Assembly (NCBI RefSeq): GCF_042100115.1
Contig: NC_091272.1
Location: 5,580,001-5,644,000, forward strand
From: Alternaria dauci
Taxonomy: Eukaryota; Ascomycota; Dothideomycetes; Pleosporales; Pleosporaceae
Direction: 5' to 3'
Length of the DNA stretch: 64,000 nt
Position numbers and translations under genes: made by a program. The notes under the pieces are model-generated. The model saw nothing but the letters and a program-made list of their open reading frames with translations, was not told where the DNA came from and ran no database searches. Below are positions 62,103 through 64,000 of the stretch, piece after piece; position 1 is the first letter of the stretch; each line of letters begins with the position of its first letter.

Positions 62103-63797
62103 TCAAATCTCAATATCCATACCAATGTCCATGCTAGCAATGATATCGTCATCCATCTTTGGTTTTCTAAACGTCGGTAGTCCTTTCCGCTCAGTCTTCT
62201 TCTTGCCTTGTGGTGGGTTCGGCGTGCTTGCTCGGCTTGAAGCGTCGCCGTCAAACAGCGCATCGACGTCCAAGTTGTTGTTGCTCTTGGCCGCCGCTTC
62301 CTCTTGGGCCTTCTTGGCCTCTTCTTCTGCTTTCCGTCGGGCCATCTCCTTCTTCTGTTCCATCTTCTTCTGACGCTGCTGCTCAAGTTGTGCTTTGCGG
62401 ACACGCTCGGCTTCTAGGATGCGGTTCTTGCGGTTCAACTCGGCGATGCGGGCGGCGGCTGTTTCCGACTGTGTCGCAATCTTGGGCTGGGCATCTGAGT
62501 TGGCGCGTGTAAGGAGATGTGCGTACTTCTTCGACTTGGCAATGCGTGCGCTGATGTCGGCATCAGTCCAGTGGTGGTTCTGTAGGGCCTTGAGGTCGTC
62601 GTATTTCTTTTGCAGGAACGATTGTGAGGGGACCTTGGCGTTGGCCTCTATGAGCGATTGGCGGTATGCGTCGAGGTCGCTCTCGCTGAAGCGTTGGTTG
62701 GACAAGAACTGGAACTGGTAGTCCTTCTTAACGGAGCCGTGTTGGGCGATGACATATTGGTCCGTCGCGACGCGCTTGCCGTCTTTGCCTTCGAAGACGT
62801 AGGGTTTGCCAACTGAGAAGCCTACAAGACAACGTGTTAGCATAATGCGCGATATAGGTGTGGTTCTGCCTACCCTTGATCTGCGCCATCTTGTACAGGG
62901 TCCTGCGTTGAGCATCCTGGCCCACACCAACACGTCCAAATGCGCCCGTCATGGCCTCTTCGAAGCCTGGATGGAAACAGACTTCTGAGAAGAATCCTCG
63001 ACCAACACGCACTGACTCGAAATCGCGAAGTGTAGCAGGCAGCTCTTCGCGGGCCTTCTCTGGCACTCGGTCGTCCCACTCAACGTCGCTCTCGCCATCA
63101 GCGTCGACATCTGAGCCACCGTCCCGATCGGCGGAGCTGGACCGCCTGCGGCCACTGCGTCGGTCGTCGTTCCGTTGGCGCTGCTGACCGCGCTGCTCGC
63201 GCTCGCGCTTGTATGCCTCGAGCTTCTCGTTCTTCCGCGGCTGTACCTTGGGGCGACTGCTCTTGCGCTCGTCGGCGTCTTCAGAATCAGCCTTGCGCTT
63301 GCGGTCGTTCTGGACATTTGCTGCGCGCCTGGCGAGCTCAGCCTTGAAGTTGGCACTGCTCATCTCCTCGGCGCGCTGACCCAGAATCTCTTCGCGTTCC
63401 AGCTGTGACAAGCTCAGGATGTGGCGCTTGTCTGCCTCGTCGACGTACTTGCCCTCCAGGGGGTAGGGAACATCTGCAGCGCGCTCCGGTACGTCATCGT
63501 CGCGGTCTGAGTCGGACTCGTCCATGGCGTCGGATCCTAGCGAGTTTGGCGATGAGGCTGCGGGCGACGAGCTACGTGGAGTCAGCGCCATGGTGCGGTA
63601 AGGGGTTGAGGTGGTCGGGAGAGAAGTGGTTGCAAGAGGGCTCGGAGCATTGGAAGCGATGGAAAGTCGCGAGGCAGAGGCAGTGGAGGAGGGTGACAGG
63701 TGAGAGAGGGTACTCACGCCTCGCCTTCTTCGATCTCTGCATCTTCGTCACCGCCAGCGAGGGCGAAGAGCTCATCGTCGATGTCATCAGCCGACAT
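62103..63797 (-). CDS. RTF1: Paf1 complex subunit RTF1
   Basis: Links RNA polymerase II elongation to histone H2B ubiquitination. Exons 63797-63718, 63571-62874 and 62821-62103 give 498 residues. The N-terminus is acidic (MSADDIDDELFALAGGDED). A charged middle region (LSQLEREEILGQRAEEM, KRKADSEDADERK) includes the part that corresponds to the histone-modification domain. The Plus3 domain, which binds phosphorylated Spt5, runs from about 235 to 360: VRVGRGFFSEVCFHPGFEEAMTGAFGRVGVG, then GFSVGKPYVFEGKDGKRVATDQYVIAQHG, joined exactly across intron 2. A long basic coiled coil (about 395-450) and a short acidic end (MDIGMDIEI) close the protein. Intron 1 is 146 bp. Confidence 0.95.
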
Positions 63798-64000
63798 TGT
63801 GAAGGCGGCTCGCGAGGATTTCGCGGAGGAATCTGGGCGGCAGAGGCGACGTTGGAGGCGGAAACGGGGTCGCTGGGGGTGCTGCGAGCGGATTCGGGCG
63901 TGGTTAGGGGGAAAGAGGATGAAAGAAGAACGTTAGGAAGTCCAAAGGTCGGGGGAACGCTCGTTGCGCTCAGGCCATGCCGCGTTGAAAAGTGGGCCTG
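63798..64000. promoter_or_regulatory. RTF1 upstream region at the window edge
   Basis: The last 203 bp hold the 5' flank of RTF1 on the minus strand. Any plus-strand gene starting here would run past the window and cannot be judged. Confidence 0.4.

Overview
This window is nuclear DNA of a filamentous ascomycete (Pezizomycotina). Genes lie on both strands, are mostly broken by introns of 45-70 bp with GT...AG ends and CTNAC-like branch points, and encode fungal versions of eukaryotic core proteins (TBP, RTF1, PSF3, eL8, BLM10, RER2, DLT1). A dothideomycete, possibly Pleosporales, fits the gene style, but that is inference and no marker here proves it. I rebuilt 23 protein-coding genes by joining exons so that every reading frame closes. 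I saw no tRNA, rRNA, CRISPR array or intact transposon.

Layout. 1-18 kb is a dense housekeeping block: GPI18 (-), ribosomal protein eL8 (+), an ornithine cyclodeaminase-like protein (-), the proteasome activator BLM10 (-), GINS subunit PSF3 (+), a conserved unknown protein with Cys-Pro motifs (-) and the cis-prenyltransferase RER2 (+). 18-31 kb is more accessory: an orphan with an F-box/2EXR-like N-terminus, a secreted serine carboxypeptidase, a proline-rich orphan, a RING protein, and a divergent pair made of a drug/proton MFS transporter (-) and a cytochrome P450 (+) sharing a 1.9 kb intergenic region. 31-44.5 kb holds TBP (+), DLT1 (+), peroxisomal 3-ketoacyl-CoA thiolase (-), a WBP2-like GRAM protein (-), a large histidine-phosphatase-fold protein (-) and a class II aldolase (-). 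Then comes a 4 kb stretch with no gene I can support, followed by a 2320-residue STAND NTPase with a long helical-repeat tail (+), a CE16-type secreted esterase (-), an OSH3-type oxysterol-binding protein (+) and the Paf1-complex subunit RTF1 (-) at the right edge.

The genes do not form one pathway. Links that do exist are lipid and membrane biology (GPI18, RER2, OSH3, thiolase, DLT1), transcription (TBP, RTF1), and secreted hydrolases (S10 peptidase, CE16 esterase). The strongest candidates for something little described are the NLR-like STAND protein, the Cys-Pro-motif protein with a heme-lyase-like motif, and a Phe-for-Tyr change in the proteasome-docking tail of BLM10.
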